A DNA stretch of 64,000 nucleotides from Aplidium turbinatum (GCA_918807975.1 OU964934.1:16678001-16742000), one strand, 5' to 3'; positions 63,101 through 63,732 are shown, numbered from the stretch's first letter. Notes: generated from the letters alone by a model not told the origin. Numbers and translations: made by a program.

Positions 63101-63732
63101 TGATGATATTTCAAGTTTTGTACAGATTCTATAGGTGATACTTTTACTTTGTTTAATTCTTGTGATCATGCTCCAATGTAAAGTAAAAACGTTTTTAAAA
63201 ATGAAGTGGGTTTGAGCTATGCTTGCTGAGTATAAATTTATTCTAGTTCAACCTTTCCACTATTTTTTACGTTTAATGATTTGCCATTCGTATCAACTTC
63301 CGTTCTGCAAAGTACTGTGTGTATAGTTTCTCAAAGCGAAAATGATTTTACATGAAACTTCTGTCTCACTTCTTACTCTCACCATTTCTAATTGATGTTT
63401 TCTTTTTAAGTCACTGGAATGGTGAACTCAAATTCTACCAATTTTTATAGGATTTGAGTTAACTGGATTTTGCTTCATACTAATACATGGCAAAAGTGTA
63501 ATTTAGTTCAATGTTGAGCTTGCAAATGTGGTTTCAAAATATTATGGTTCATGCCATTTTCTAGCCTTTTCTTTCCAGTCTTTCCGCGTGATTGCAAATC
63601 CTTTCTGCCACGTCATGATTCAAAGTGTCTGATTAGCGCGTGGGAAAGTATTGGTTGCCTGAAGGAGGGTTGGGGTTATCCTGGCAACTTATCAACACCA
63701 GCGATCAACAATTTAGCCAACATGAAACTAGA
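57..63732 (+). CDS. Giant modular gene, partial at both ends: 66 exons, 33 type-A and 33 type-B
   Basis: Two exon types alternate strictly from B0 (57-142) to A33 (63579-63732). All 65 introns have GT-AG ends and lengths from 146 to 5,622 nt. Exon A encodes three cysteines within GCxYYRGPH, CxxxIW and VGC, then G[WY]xYPxN[IMLV][TS] and a final LNL. Exon B encodes an acidic start (EVExYM), NIT or similar, HPxL and AQLDC[FY]G. The four cysteines are present in all 33 copies. Introns between modules are phase 1 and those inside modules are phase 2, as is usual for shuffled extracellular modules. No initiator, signal peptide, membrane segment or terminal exon is in the window, so the full protein exceeds the 2,665 codons seen. 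The domain is not one I can name; a secreted or cell-surface glycoprotein is inferred from cysteines, sequons and phase. Expression cannot be judged from sequence. Confidence 0.9.
596..749 (+). CDS. Exon A1
   Basis: Opens FPRGCYHFRGPH; the usual IW is VF here (CLIIVFEQEGC). Sequons NMT and NRT. Ends in the split codon TA before gtacgt. 154 nt. Confidence 0.88.
962..1050 (+). CDS. Exon B1
   Basis: Begins GLRAFYRNLT instead of the acidic start, then AIHPSLDTQSQLDCFGI. Sequon NLT. Acceptor tttttcag, donor gtgagg. 89 nt. Confidence 0.88.
1553..1706 (+). CDS. Exon A2
   Basis: Canonical: FANGCHFYRGPHPVDC, then LITIWRRVGC and FPPNIT. Sequons NIT and NMS. Donor gtaaat after a split Val codon. 154 nt. 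Confidence 0.9.
2181..2269 (+). CDS. Exon B2
   Basis: Reads EVNQAMSDILQHAVYPTL then RSQLDCFGL. No sequon. Acceptor tttacag, donor gtaagt. 89 nt. Confidence 0.9.
2877..3030 (+). CDS. Exon A3
   Basis: FAKGCRHYRGWHPNLC, with W replacing P of RGPH; then LWEKVGC and YPSNLT. Sequons NLT and NIT. Donor gtacgt. 154 nt. Confidence 0.9.
3257..3345 (+). CDS. Exon B3
   Basis: TLEEYLENISLAAIHPSL, then ASQLDCFGI. Sequon NIS. Acceptor cccaag, donor gtgagc. 89 nt. Confidence 0.9.
3465..3592 (-). repeat. tRNA-derived SINE, family 2
   Basis: Read on the minus strand: GTCGGCTTCATAGCAGAGTG-type head, a B-box-like GGTTCAACACCGCTC, then GTGTCTTTGGCAAGACACTT. The plus-strand copy at 61866 has the same order. Related fragments lie at 6357, 22108, 23209, 23986, 38686 and 48133. 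Confidence 0.7.
4115..4268 (+). CDS. Exon A4
   Basis: FPKGCHFYRGPHSEEC, IWYEQGC (Q for V before GC), FPSNIS. Sequons NIS and NGS. Donor gttaaa is a weak match to consensus. 154 nt. Confidence 0.88.
4544..4626 (+). CDS. Exon B4
   Basis: Short B copy (83 nt): EHRAYVYDLHQRSYALDV, then EAQLLCYGI. No sequon. Acceptor gtacag, donor gtaaga. The following intron, 146 nt, is the shortest in the window. Confidence 0.85.
4773..4926 (+). CDS. Exon A5
   Basis: FAPGCRYYRGPHSTPC, LWRRVGC, WQYPPNMT. Sequons NMT and NFS. Closest in wording to A9. Donor gtaagt. 154 nt. Confidence 0.9.
5377..5465 (+). CDS. Exon B5
   Basis: Near-consensus copy: EVEDFMMNITKAAVTPVL, then QAQLDCFGF. Sequon NIT. Donor gtaaga. 89 nt. 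Confidence 0.9.
5675..5765. repeat. Palindromic MITE, CTGCAG-centred
   Basis: Inverted arms GCAAATCAGTCG / ATTGATTTGC surround the near-perfect palindrome CAACGTCTGCAGACGTTG. Related copies: 28931-29013 and 62899-62990. Confidence 0.65.
5820..5973 (+). CDS. Exon A6
   Basis: FPSGCHHYRGRHPEDC (R for P in RGPH), MWHSVGC, YPANLT. Sequons NLT and NGS. Acceptor tttacag, donor gtagcg. 154 nt. Confidence 0.9.
6357..6452 (-). repeat. SINE family 2 fragment
   Basis: Shares the order 'aagtatgccattaagtgtct', then a reverse B-box (gtttcgaactgg) and cgaacgtcg with the copy at 3465. Degenerate. Confidence 0.55.
6457..6705. mobile_element. Hairpin MITE, copy 1
   Basis: CTGTTTTAGCCTGATGCT at 6522 is mirrored by AGCATCAGGCGAAAACAG ending near 6650. 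Outer flank (attgagttttgcttttagca) matches, reversed, the right flank of the copy at 12946-13245, so the element is longer than its hairpin core. Confidence 0.65.
6803..6891 (+). CDS. Exon B6
   Basis: EVQEFMYIVIEKAVFPNL, then QSQLDCFGI. No sequon. Acceptor cttcag, donor gtgagg. 89 nt. Confidence 0.9.
6948..8010 (-). pseudogene. Degenerate hAT transposon remnant
   Basis: Starts with a hAT-like end (cagggattcttaac). On the minus strand, 7786-8001 encodes SNYLAEKCF and EAFFSALVIK, then ETDDHI, a stop, and MLASAPHLIANK, reminiscent of the C-terminal dimerisation region of hAT transposases. Right end not found. It lies in intron 6892-8417. Confidence 0.4.
8418..8571 (+). CDS. Exon A7
   Basis: FPCGCRYYRGPHTEDC has an extra cysteine two residues before C1 (shared with A9). 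Then IWDRVGC and NPHNLT. Sequons NLT and NLS. Donor gtgtgt. 154 nt. Confidence 0.9.
8908..8996 (+). CDS. Exon B7
   Basis: ETEEYMRNISLRANHPNL, then SAQLDCYGM. Sequon NIS. Donor gtacag. 89 nt. Confidence 0.9.
9285..9438 (+). CDS. Exon A8
   Basis: YPNGCRYYRGPHPLDC, LWNSAGC, HPSNIS. One sequon; the second site is lost (RRKMAL). Acceptor tttcag, donor gtagcc. 154 nt. Confidence 0.9.
10132..10220 (+). CDS. Exon B8
   Basis: Divergent middle: EISDQFLHLIQSALGLLG, then QAQKKCFGI with KK for LD. No sequon. Acceptor gttacag, donor gtaatt. 89 nt. Confidence 0.87.
11308..11461 (+). CDS. Exon A9
   Basis: FPCGCSHYRGPHPDNC carries the same extra N-terminal cysteine as A7. LWRRVGC, YPPNMT. Sequons NMT and NAS. 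Donor gtgagt. 154 nt. Confidence 0.9.
11827..12066 (+). pseudogene. LINE 3' fragment (Jockey-like ORF2 C-terminus)
   Basis: Encodes SSCECGAEEQTAYHIINDC then PPNGVEGLRVMDDET and a stop near 11990. The same CxCG...H...C block ends the long LINE at 40924-42845. The piece is 5'-truncated and ends in a CGA-rich tail (gacgacgacgag). Confidence 0.75.
12187..12275 (+). CDS. Exon B9
   Basis: EIENRYRNITMRALEPNL, then QAQFNCFGM. Sequon NIT. Acceptor ttttag, donor gtaagc. 89 nt. Confidence 0.9.
12946..13245. mobile_element. Hairpin MITE, copy 2
   Basis: Arms of roughly 100 nt from TCTAACGATCTG (12946) to CAGATCGTTAGA (13178) are almost fully complementary, including AGCCTGATGCTGCGAGTTCG. Homology to copy 1 continues to about 13240, next to the acceptor of exon A10. 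Confidence 0.75.
13248..13401 (+). CDS. Exon A10
   Basis: FPAGCEYYRGPNPLDC, then YVCIWTEAGC with an extra cysteine beside the tryptophan; YPINMT. One sequon. Its acceptor (catttag) lies only a few bases from the end of a hairpin MITE. 154 nt. Confidence 0.88.
13774..13856 (+). CDS. Exon B10
   Basis: Short copy (83 nt): QLKERFYNLSQLALSPNV, then AQRECFGM. Sequon NLS. Acceptor caacag, donor gtaagc. Confidence 0.85.
14288..14441 (+). CDS. Exon A11
   Basis: Divergent second half: FMPGCTFYRGPHTAQC is normal, but W is replaced (NNAFVKVGC) and the YPxNxT block reads YPAHLPCSE, adding a cysteine and losing both sequons. Splice signals intact (donor gtaagt). 154 nt. Confidence 0.82.
14525..14800. mobile_element. 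Hairpin MITE with ATGCGCA-rich core
   Basis: Arm atgcaaaagtaaaagcagaa (14551) is mirrored by ttctgcttttactttcgcat (14753-14772); the core repeats tgcgca words in both orientations. The open frames found here on both strands are by-products of the palindrome. Confidence 0.65.
14857..15406. mobile_element. MITE with ~30-bp TIR (CCCAGTCAGCAA)
   Basis: Left end TCCCAGTCAGCAAAGGTTCG and GTGGGGCCCAC are mirrored at the right by GTGGGCCCCACGAACCCTTG and CTGACTGGGA. The interior repeats GTGGGC-AGCCCAC. No clear target duplication. Confidence 0.75.
15525..15680. mobile_element. Palindromic MITE, 156 bp
   Basis: AAGAGCCTAAAA near 15530 pairs with TTTTAGGCTCTT near 15675; inner arms AAAACTAAACTGTCTTCA / TGAAGACAGTTTAGTTTT flank a short loop around 15590. 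Confidence 0.75.
15736..15824 (+). CDS. Exon B11
   Basis: EIEAWSLATLQDAVFPLL, then KAQLRCFGM. No sequon. Acceptor tctcag, donor gtaagt. 89 nt. Confidence 0.88.
16256..16409 (+). CDS. Exon A12
   Basis: FLNGCKFYRGPNPTEC, IWRDVGC, FPSNIS. Sequons NIS and NAT. Donor gtacgt. 154 nt. Confidence 0.9.
16738..16823 (+). CDS. Exon B12
   Basis: QIFEQFENLLDTAEKPGY, then RPQLNCFGM. 86 nt. No sequon. Donor gtatgt. Confidence 0.85.
17102..17255 (+). CDS. Exon A13
   Basis: N-terminal block altered: VPRSCGSFRGSRTTEC, so YYRGPH is SFRGSR. The rest is normal: IWREVGC, YPSNIS. Sequons NIS and NAT. Donor gtgaga. 154 nt. Confidence 0.85.
17955..18037 (+). CDS. Exon B13
   Basis: Short (83 nt) and divergent: DVKQCFLLLVQQSNAGNV, then AQYLCYGI. 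Extra cysteine in the first helix-like stretch; sequon NVT. The next intron (4,291 nt) holds the P-like element. Confidence 0.8.
18461..18615 (-). repeat. SINE family 1, 3' part
   Basis: gaaatctttatcctcggact through tgttgctggagaattatttc matches the minus-strand form of the 61462 copy. Sits inside the P-like element in the opposite orientation to the SINE that hosts it. Confidence 0.75.
18984..19535. mobile_element. Repeat with poly-G/poly-C inverted ends
   Basis: Left end AGGTT followed by 12 G and CTGTC; right end GACAG followed by 14 C and AAACT. The ends are complementary over about 22 bp. No coding content; no clear target duplication. Confidence 0.55.
19577..19732 (+). CDS. THAP-domain exon of the P-like transposon
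   Basis: MPNSCCVPNCQGN, then VFGFPKNEKLQKKVAQC, is a THAP zinc finger start (C2CH pattern with the FPK block), a DNA-binding domain known from P-element transposase and THAP9. It ends at a plausible donor (aag|gtaggt) after about 52 codons; the second half of the finger is not seen. Belongs to the transposon, not to the host gene. Confidence 0.7.
20410..20859 (+). pseudogene. P-like transposase C-terminal fragment
   Basis: 20410-20742 reads ITYVAGCCFYAVTKRLGC, then VVCPHCDAS and RGSLLYPCSDIVLMAYVV. This matches the YxAG...C..C...RGxLxYPS layout of P/THAP9-type transposase C-termini. The overlapping frame 20670-20861 continues with ISDKLAKRRTLQTLK, implying a frame change. Upstream 20228-20422 is open but unrecognised. 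Confidence 0.6.
21232..21591. mobile_element. hAT-type MITE, 360 bp
   Basis: Ends CAGGGCTACTCAACTGG and TTAGTTGAGTAACCCTG. Flanks gcataact / gcatatct form an 8-bp duplication with one mismatch. Nested within the P-like element. No coding content. Confidence 0.8.
22108..22205 (+). repeat. SINE family 2 fragment
   Basis: GCATGGCCGAGTTTTGGTAG, then CGGTTCGATACCGCTCAAGA and TTTTTGGCAAGACATTAATA follow the family order. Confidence 0.7.
22329..22482 (+). CDS. Exon A14
   Basis: Degenerate copy: FPAGCTSFNGPFSDNC, W lost (ISIFTKAGC), YPPKLIK without a sequon, ends ALDI. All three cysteines and both splice sites remain. 154 nt. Confidence 0.82.
22949..23034 (+). CDS. Exon B14
   Basis: EILARFQGISVAAREPRN, then RAQLACYGL. 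86 nt. Its last 23 nt before the final codon match B20 exactly. Donor gtaaac. Confidence 0.83.
23209..24060 (+). repeat. Two degenerate SINE family 2 fragments
   Basis: 23209-23280 (cgcgacgttcgaaaggacgt, then gacactgctcccgagcac) and 23986-24060 (gagcggtgattcatggtacg, then tgttcgatgcctctaaagag). Exon A15 lies between them, so these are separate insertions in two introns. Confidence 0.45.
23629..23782 (+). CDS. Exon A15
   Basis: YPLGCRFYRGPHNITC places a sequon (NIT) just before C2, unique to this copy. W lost (KSMFLKAGC). Second sequon NWT is shifted about two residues. Donor gtaagt. 154 nt. Confidence 0.85.
24403..24491 (+). CDS. Exon B15
   Basis: DAADYFVKVSQNAINPVL, then QSQLDCFGI. No sequon. 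Acceptor tttcag, donor gtaaga. 89 nt. Confidence 0.88.
25329..25894 (+). pseudogene. LINE reverse transcriptase fragment inside the hAT element
   Basis: 25547-25894 encodes KYLGVIINDLLSDD, then QLRSLYCAGNMLKARFSKC and FYACQLWCNY, the region just after the RT palm in many LINEs. The preceding frame (25329-25547) ends at a stop and joins it by a frame change, so the piece is dead. Confidence 0.7.
25848..26127. repeat. Tandem duplication, 136 + 144 bp
   Basis: CCACAACTTTTCAAGCTCTC begins both copies (25848, 25984) and GCAACTCAGCTCT ends both. The second copy has 8 extra bases after ccaatcaatgaa. Confidence 0.9.
26669..26822 (+). CDS. Exon A16
   Basis: FLLGCTSYHGPHSQRC, VWASVGC, APSNVT. One sequon. 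The acceptor (ttgaag) has a poor pyrimidine tract, so the 5' end is less sure than others, but phase fits. 154 nt. Confidence 0.8.
27305..27432 (+). repeat. SINE family 3, 3' half
   Basis: ggttgacatagttgctgaaa, then AAAGGCGGCCAAATGAAAGG and AGCGCTTAGTAAATAATGAG follow the order of the 49607 copy. Confidence 0.6.
27494..27579 (+). CDS. Exon B16
   Basis: ELQDKFFKVFQRASKHPY, then QDQLNCFGM. 86 nt; no sequon. Acceptor cacag, donor gtgagg. Confidence 0.85.
28308..28461 (+). CDS. Exon A17
   Basis: IPKPCVGYKGPHSTEC, MWIKVGC, then APCNLT, whose extra cysteine sits beside the sequon. Sequons NLT and NAS. Donor gtatgt. 154 nt. Confidence 0.85.
28931..29013. repeat. Palindromic MITE, CTGCAG-centred, 83 bp
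   Basis: Ends CAGACCGCAAATCAG and CTTATTTGTTGTCTG; centre TTGATTCAACGTCTGCAGAC. Confidence 0.7.
29168..29256 (+). CDS. Exon B17
   Basis: DVKRHMESIIASAVEPTL, then LSQLRCFGL. No sequon. Acceptor ttgcag, donor gtaaga. 89 nt. Confidence 0.88.
29294..29393. repeat. Short hAT-like MITE (GTGGAGTCGGAG type)
   Basis: caaggctgtggcgttggg to ccgactccacaaccctg, with cgactccg repeated inside. A longer related copy is at 35216. Confidence 0.5.
29441..29526 (-). repeat. SINE family 1, 3' end
   Basis: ggattgattgttggaaatct, then CCTCGGACTGAGAAAG and TTTCGCATACTTG: the last ~85 bp of the element. It ends about 45 bp before exon A18. Confidence 0.7.
29573..29726 (+). CDS. Exon A18
   Basis: FPSNCHSYRGPHKRNC, FWTESGC, HPDNAS, ends KMDI. 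One sequon. Long T-rich tract before acceptor gcag; a SINE end lies directly upstream. 154 nt. Confidence 0.87.
30461..30740 (-). repeat. SINE family 1, near full length
   Basis: Tail ttgaatctttatccttggac through head gaaccactgagctaacagg-like sequence; B-box region gagagtcaaacttgcgcc is recognisable. Confidence 0.8.
30896..30984 (+). CDS. Exon B18
   Basis: EMKNDMRKINLDTQPPIL, then KAQLHCFGI. No sequon. Donor gtaaaa. 89 nt. Confidence 0.88.
31842..31995 (+). CDS. Exon A19
   Basis: FPRGCFYYRGPHSIQC, LWKRAGC, YPGNLS, ends GLAI rather than LNL. One sequon. Donor gtaagt. 154 nt. Confidence 0.88.
32107..32328 (-). repeat. SINE family 1, head and middle
   Basis: ccggaaacttcactctgacc through gctaactaactgagctatcg. 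The tail is missing; gttcacgaag near 32291 matches the 61462 head. Confidence 0.75.
33139..33227 (+). CDS. Exon B19
   Basis: DVEIYMKNVLKDATHPSL, then NSQNNCFGL. No sequon (the NN before C is not followed by xS/T). Donor gtaagc. 89 nt. Confidence 0.88.
33723..33876 (+). CDS. Exon A20
   Basis: FRGGCRFFRGPHQVSC, FWFEASC (S for G before C3), NPDNWT. One sequon. Acceptor ttatag, donor gtaaat. 154 nt. Confidence 0.87.
34709..34797 (+). CDS. Exon B20
   Basis: EIYDWAYESRDRAIWPMQ, then RAQLACYGM; the 3' part is the closest match to B14. No sequon. Acceptor cccag, donor gtaagt. 89 nt. Confidence 0.84.
35216..35566. repeat. hAT-like MITE (GTGGAGTCGGAG type), longer copy
   Basis: Left tagcgttgtggagtcggag, right cccgattccacatccctg-like end. 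A poly-T run lies inside. Target duplication not clear. Confidence 0.5.
35709..35862 (+). CDS. Exon A21
   Basis: FPLDCKYYSGVNPTEC (SGVN for RGPH), FWNKAGC, WPHNLT. One sequon. Donor gtttat is weak. 154 nt. Confidence 0.86.
36414..36502 (+). CDS. Exon B21
   Basis: ETLQNMKDILAEAVHPNL, then QFQLDCFGM. No sequon. Acceptor cacag, donor gtaagc. 89 nt. Confidence 0.88.
36696..36860. repeat. Inverted-repeat element
   Basis: ATTCGGTGAGTCCGATTTGG at the left pairs with CGAATCGGACTCACCGAAAC at the right. The core is AT-rich. Confidence 0.6.
37163..37985 (-). mobile_element. hAT transposon remnant, 823 bp
   Basis: Ends CAGGGGCGTGCAACTG and GTTGCACGCCTCTG with a perfect 8-bp duplication CTTTAGAC (37155-37162, 37986-37993). 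Contains only the end of a transposase gene, so it is internally deleted and cannot move itself. Confidence 0.9.
37292..37720 (-). pseudogene. hAT transposase C-terminal fragment (142 aa)
   Basis: Shows STYCCEQFFSKMKLFKTKC, then LADEHLSSQLRVATSS, the dimerisation region of ZBED/SCAND3/GTF2IRD2-like hAT transposases. The zinc finger and catalytic core are absent. Open to a normal stop, suggesting moderate age. Confidence 0.75.
38164..38314 (+). CDS. Exon A22
   Basis: FPKDCKTYRGPHSKDC, IWEDNRC (R for G before C3), HPSNIS. One codon shorter than usual (151 nt), the loss falling after the sequon. Donor gtaaca. Confidence 0.86.
39051..39139 (+). CDS. Exon B22
   Basis: EMIAHVNQLVNQALYPVL, then KAQLSCFGI. 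No sequon. Acceptor cacag, donor gtaagg. 89 nt. Confidence 0.88.
39521..39674 (+). CDS. Exon A23
   Basis: FPKHCHFFRGPQPVDC, IWEKAGC, NPYNFS. One sequon; the following stretch GFFTYIKR is unusually hydrophobic. Donor gtaatt. 154 nt. Confidence 0.87.
39911..40176 (-). repeat. SINE family 1, near full length
   Basis: ggatctttgtctttggactc, then gttgttgccggggaattatt and cctctgagctaacaaggcgg. Tail, middle and head all present. Confidence 0.8.
40389..40477 (+). CDS. Exon B23
   Basis: QIKTLFQNINEDAITPKL, then QTAQLQCFGL. Sequon NQT just before C4, a position not used elsewhere. Acceptor tccag, donor gtgatt. 89 nt. Confidence 0.86.
40750..40923. repeat. hAT-type MITE, 174 bp
   Basis: Ends CAGTGGTTCCAAACGTTTTC and AATGTTGGGAACCACTG. 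No matching flanks, probably because the LINE starts at its right edge. Confidence 0.65.
40924..42732 (+). CDS. LINE ORF2 fragment: reverse transcriptase
   Basis: About 600 uninterrupted codons. RT signs in order: RKAPGPDNICPE, SYRPISLLCIPFK, EQAGFRHGRSTVDQV, FLDLTAAYDTVWH (first catalytic Asp), NGVPQGSVLAPLLFNIY, YAYADDLAILH (YADD catalytic pair), NPKYLGVVLD, and a C-terminal CECGMEEQTADHTICNC zinc-like block. The open frame extends upstream to 40852 but those codons belong to the neighbouring MITE. The intact frame points to recent insertion. Confidence 0.85.
   Translation, partial: FSTVISGLRQLFPDCDSDEFTAALQSTKTRKAPGPDNICPELVLHAGTAMKSWLRKFLSSCLCQLKIPKIWRRAKVVAIPKPHKPQEDPKSYRPISLLCIPFKIFERLIYTRVEPIIDPLLPREQAGFRHGRSTVDQVTLLTQDIEDCFEAKKKAGAVFLDLTAAYDTVWHQGLTCKLLRLLPDRHMVRMIMELVYNRSFTLTTGSGKPSRLRRLKNGVPQGSVLAPLLFNIYTHDLPITVSAKYAYADDLAILHLSNHWETLEGTLNQDMSTLSAYLQRWRLKLSETKTVTTAFHLNNREAKRELKISTNGKTLPFCPNPKYLGVVLDRSLTYRQHLESLRKKISTRTALLRRLAGSGWGAGVDTLRIATIALVHAPAEYCAPVWSRSAHCHQIDTAINDALRIVTGCLRPTPSENLPVLAGIQPAELRREEAILSLPRRATNPNHLLYSSLYESVNEKPRRLKSRHPFVRAAQLLMKSAEDQSISAATWADHQWSSEWKKNSSRLQSFISDTSHHPTGMHLPRKAWVRLNRLRTGVGLFRFNMHKWGMAPSAICECGMEEQTADHTICNCAIYHAPNGVRGLRELDDESIQWLLDTCPNI
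40924..42845 (+). mobile_element. Jockey-like LINE, 5'-truncated
   Basis: Starts inside ORF2 after a duplicated 20-mer (40928-40967), runs through an RT frame to a stop at 42732 and a short 3' tail ending in GAAGAAGAGAAG. The endonuclease half is missing. GC content is clearly above the surrounding introns. Lies in intron 40478-43029. Confidence 0.85.
43030..43183 (+). CDS. Exon A24
   Basis: FPPGCAFYRGPHTIGC, LWKMGGC, HPDNRT, ends AMNI. One sequon. Acceptor tttag, donor gtgtgt. 154 nt. Confidence 0.88.
43184..44300 (+). other. Introns A24-B24 and B24-A25
   Basis: 43184-43608 and 43698-44300 show nothing recognisable. Confidence 0.5.
43609..43697 (+). CDS. Exon B24
   Basis: ELHCFVDNLLAKAIPPSS, then QAQLDCFGL. 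Extra cysteine at residue 4, the same region as in B13. Acceptor cgcag, donor gtatga. 89 nt. Confidence 0.87.
44301..44457 (+). CDS. Exon A25
   Basis: FPPGCLYFRGGPHSLEC holds one extra glycine (RGGPH), making the exon 157 nt. IWQNVGC, HPNNMS. One sequon. Donor gtacgc. Confidence 0.87.
45170..46728 (+). mobile_element. Inner hAT element, 1,559 bp
   Basis: Ends CAGCGTTTCTCAAAGTGGGC and AAGTTTGAGAAACACTG; duplication gcctacac / gcctacgc with one mismatch (45162-45169, 46729-46736). 'agggggcga' words occur inside both ends. Carries a decayed transposase. Confidence 0.88.
45413..46566 (+). pseudogene. hAT transposase (ZBED5/SCAND3-like), decayed
   Basis: Four successive open frames (45413-45649, 45636-45926, 45977-46243, 46246-46566) carry ATDGAPAMVGKHRGFIALM, then VRWLSKG and SFPASYMVEKGFSAVTLML. 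These are the RNase-H-like core and dimerisation region of this hAT group. At least three frame changes or stops separate them; the N-terminal zinc finger is missing. Confidence 0.8.
47167..47258 (+). CDS. Exon B25
   Basis: GIEEYMRNNFTLKAIHPI, then DDAQLNCFGM. One extra codon (92 nt). Sequon NFT. Acceptor tgcag, donor gtgagt. Confidence 0.87.
47723..47876 (+). CDS. Exon A26
   Basis: FPSGCVYYRGPHTEQC, IWKSVGC, YPPNAT. Two sequons, both NAT. Closest in style to A2. Donor gtatga. 154 nt. Confidence 0.9.
48133..48265 (-). repeat. SINE family 2
   Basis: cttcgtgtccacctgcaagc, then TTTTTGAGCGGTATCGAACC and accactctgctatgcagcca; close to the 3465 copy. Confidence 0.75.
48320..48411 (+). CDS. Exon B26
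   Basis: ELKIHMQGIVKQAIRQLN, then RAQQICFGL. 92 nt; no sequon. Acceptor tgcag, donor gtaaga. Confidence 0.86.
48465..48540. repeat. Decayed hairpin-MITE fragment
   Basis: cttgatgctgtggtagcg and gggctttcgaaacacagctt resemble one arm of the element at 12946. The mirror arm is missing. Confidence 0.4.
48966..49033. repeat. 20-bp tandem repeat, 3.4 copies
   Basis: Unit aagtcatttattgtactatt repeated with one or two differences per copy. Confidence 0.9.
49189..49345 (+). CDS. Exon A27
   Basis: FPLGCRFYRGPNPIPC, YWKKVGC, NPTNQT, then a proline-rich NPSPPAS that adds one codon (157 nt). One sequon. Donor gtaagt. Confidence 0.88.
49607..49860 (+). repeat. tRNA-derived SINE, family 3
   Basis: Head GGGATGGCGCAACAGATAAG with B-box GGTTCGACTCCCGG; body CACCGCTCACCTCTACCCAG, then TAAAGGCGGCCGAGAGAAAG. 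Minus-strand copy at 59165. Confidence 0.8.
49985..50073 (+). CDS. Exon B27
   Basis: EIEEYFVNLTHKAFHPTF, then DAQLGCFGI. Sequon NLT. Acceptor ttcag, donor gtaaga. 89 nt. Confidence 0.9.
50454..50607 (+). CDS. Exon A28
   Basis: FPAGCHYYRGANPVRC, IWRRAGC, DPSNLT. Two sequons, both NLT. Donor gtaagt. 154 nt. Confidence 0.9.
51224..51303 (+). CDS. Exon B28
   Basis: Shortest B copy (80 nt): QVEEIMRNYTLRAPTVAS, then AQLGCFGI; the HPxL segment is reduced. Sequon NYT. Acceptor ttcag, donor gtaagc. Confidence 0.86.
51382..51634 (+). repeat. tRNA-derived SINE, family 4, with target duplication
   Basis: Head CTCAGTGGCCGAGTGGTTTC resembles a Ser/Leu tRNA; B-box-like GATCGATTCCAGG; tail GTAGAGCGACAATAAATAAA and a TTA run. 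A 13-bp duplication ACTTGATATTTGG flanks it (51369-51381, 51635-51647), so the insertion is young. Confidence 0.85.
52240..52393 (+). CDS. Exon A29
   Basis: YQSGCKYYRGPNSVDC, then YWSMFRKAGC with the tryptophan moved three residues upstream. The YPxNxT block reads NPKTVPN; a sequon (NGT) occurs earlier instead. Donor gtacgt. 154 nt. Confidence 0.85.
52749..52837 (+). CDS. Exon B29
   Basis: GIEKEFSGLIKRANAPTL, then RAQRACFGA; GC-rich near the end. No sequon. The next intron (5,622 nt) holds the BEL/Pao element. 89 nt. Confidence 0.86.
52996..53359 (-). repeat. LTR (3' by element orientation)
   Basis: Direct repeat of 57856-58219, no difference seen by eye; begins TGTTCTTTCTTTTTTG and ends TTTCGTGAACA on the plus strand. 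Confidence 0.9.
53883..57214 (-). pseudogene. Gag/pol remains of the BEL/Pao fossil
   Basis: Two long minus-strand frames. One holds a charged, EAREQEAREERK-type coiled-coil stretch and a gag-like region; the other a Cys/His-rich knuckle region, a protease-like region and the BEL/Pao pol C-terminal region (PGDLVLVWD). Treated as a broken fossil; function is not expected. Confidence 0.75.
57856..58219 (-). repeat. LTR (5' by element orientation)
   Basis: Same length and sequence as 52996-53359. Adjacent to it, 57724-57857 holds a 59-bp tandem repeat (about 2.2 copies) within the leader region. Confidence 0.9.
58460..58613 (+). CDS. Exon A30
   Basis: YPKGCKYFRGPHPLQC, IWTRVKC (K for G before C3), HPDNIS. 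Sequons NIS and NET. Donor gtaagt. 154 nt. Confidence 0.88.
58845..58933 (+). CDS. Exon B30
   Basis: ELEAYMTDIYTSAVHPKL, then QAQLDCYGM. No sequon. Acceptor tccag, donor gtgaat. 89 nt. Confidence 0.88.
59165..59432 (-). repeat. SINE family 3
   Basis: agctttggggaatgagaaga through ccgctgtgccatctcatc, the reverse of the 49607 copy with moderate divergence. Confidence 0.78.
59513..59666 (+). CDS. Exon A31
   Basis: FPKGCEGYFPPHDVEC: RGPH is changed to FPPH, as in A33. IWKEVGC, NPMNGS. One sequon. Acceptor tgtag, donor gtaatc. 154 nt. Confidence 0.87.
60660..60885. repeat. Candidate MITE rich in CTTGCTGACTTG words
   Basis: gcgacaactcagcaagtgc at the left pairs with gcaaatgctgacttgtcgg at the right; many related CAAGTTCAGC / GCTGACTTG words between. 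No clear target duplication. Confidence 0.45.
61104..61204 (+). CDS. Exon B31
   Basis: Longest B copy (101 nt): RVRVLMENTQQLAISASS, then four extra codons and ENQLRCFGI. Acceptor ttcag, donor gtgaat. Confidence 0.82.
61462..61758 (+). repeat. tRNA-derived SINE, family 1, full length
   Basis: Best copy. Head CCCCGATAGCTCAGTTGG (A box) and GGTTCGACTCTCGGGG (B box), then GCGCTTGAGCAACGCATTTC, ATTCCCCGGCAACAAGAC, GTAACCGGCCCTGCGTCAAA, and tail GTCCGAGGATAAAGATTC. Seven other copies or parts in this window were aligned to it by eye. Confidence 0.88.
61866..61995 (+). repeat. tRNA-derived SINE, family 2, best copy
   Basis: GGCTGCATATCCGAGTGGTG, then TCGGTTCGACACCGCTCAAG and GTGTCTTTGGCAAGACACTT. 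Lies about 100 bp after a family 1 SINE in the same intron. Confidence 0.8.
62323..62476 (+). CDS. Exon A32
   Basis: FPTNCRYFRGAQSLLC, IWKDVGC, DPDNYT. One sequon. Acceptor ggcag, donor gtaaat. 154 nt. Confidence 0.87.
62746..62828 (+). CDS. Exon B32
   Basis: Short copy (83 nt): QIQTYMKKFTTDSKSGDA, then NAQLDCYGM. Acceptor taaag, donor gtgagt. Confidence 0.85.
62899..62990. repeat. Palindromic MITE, decayed CTGCAG-type copy
   Basis: cagacaacaaatcaatcact, then GCATTGATTCAACGTCTAAA and a partly mirrored right arm ending tgctgttgggttg. Confidence 0.5.
63579..63732 (+). CDS. Exon A33
   Basis: Last exon in the window; its B partner must lie downstream. FPRDCKSFLPRHDSKC lacks RGPH like A31; AWESIGC, YPGNLS. 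One sequon. Acceptor ttccag, donor gtaagc. 154 nt. Confidence 0.87.

Larger units (their letters stand above)
58614..63578 (+). other. Introns between A30 and A33
   Basis: 58614-58844 plain; 58934-59512 SINE; 59667-61103 mostly AT-rich with the candidate MITE; 61205-62322 two SINEs; 62477-62745 plain; 62829-63578 a palindromic MITE then nothing. Confidence 0.5.
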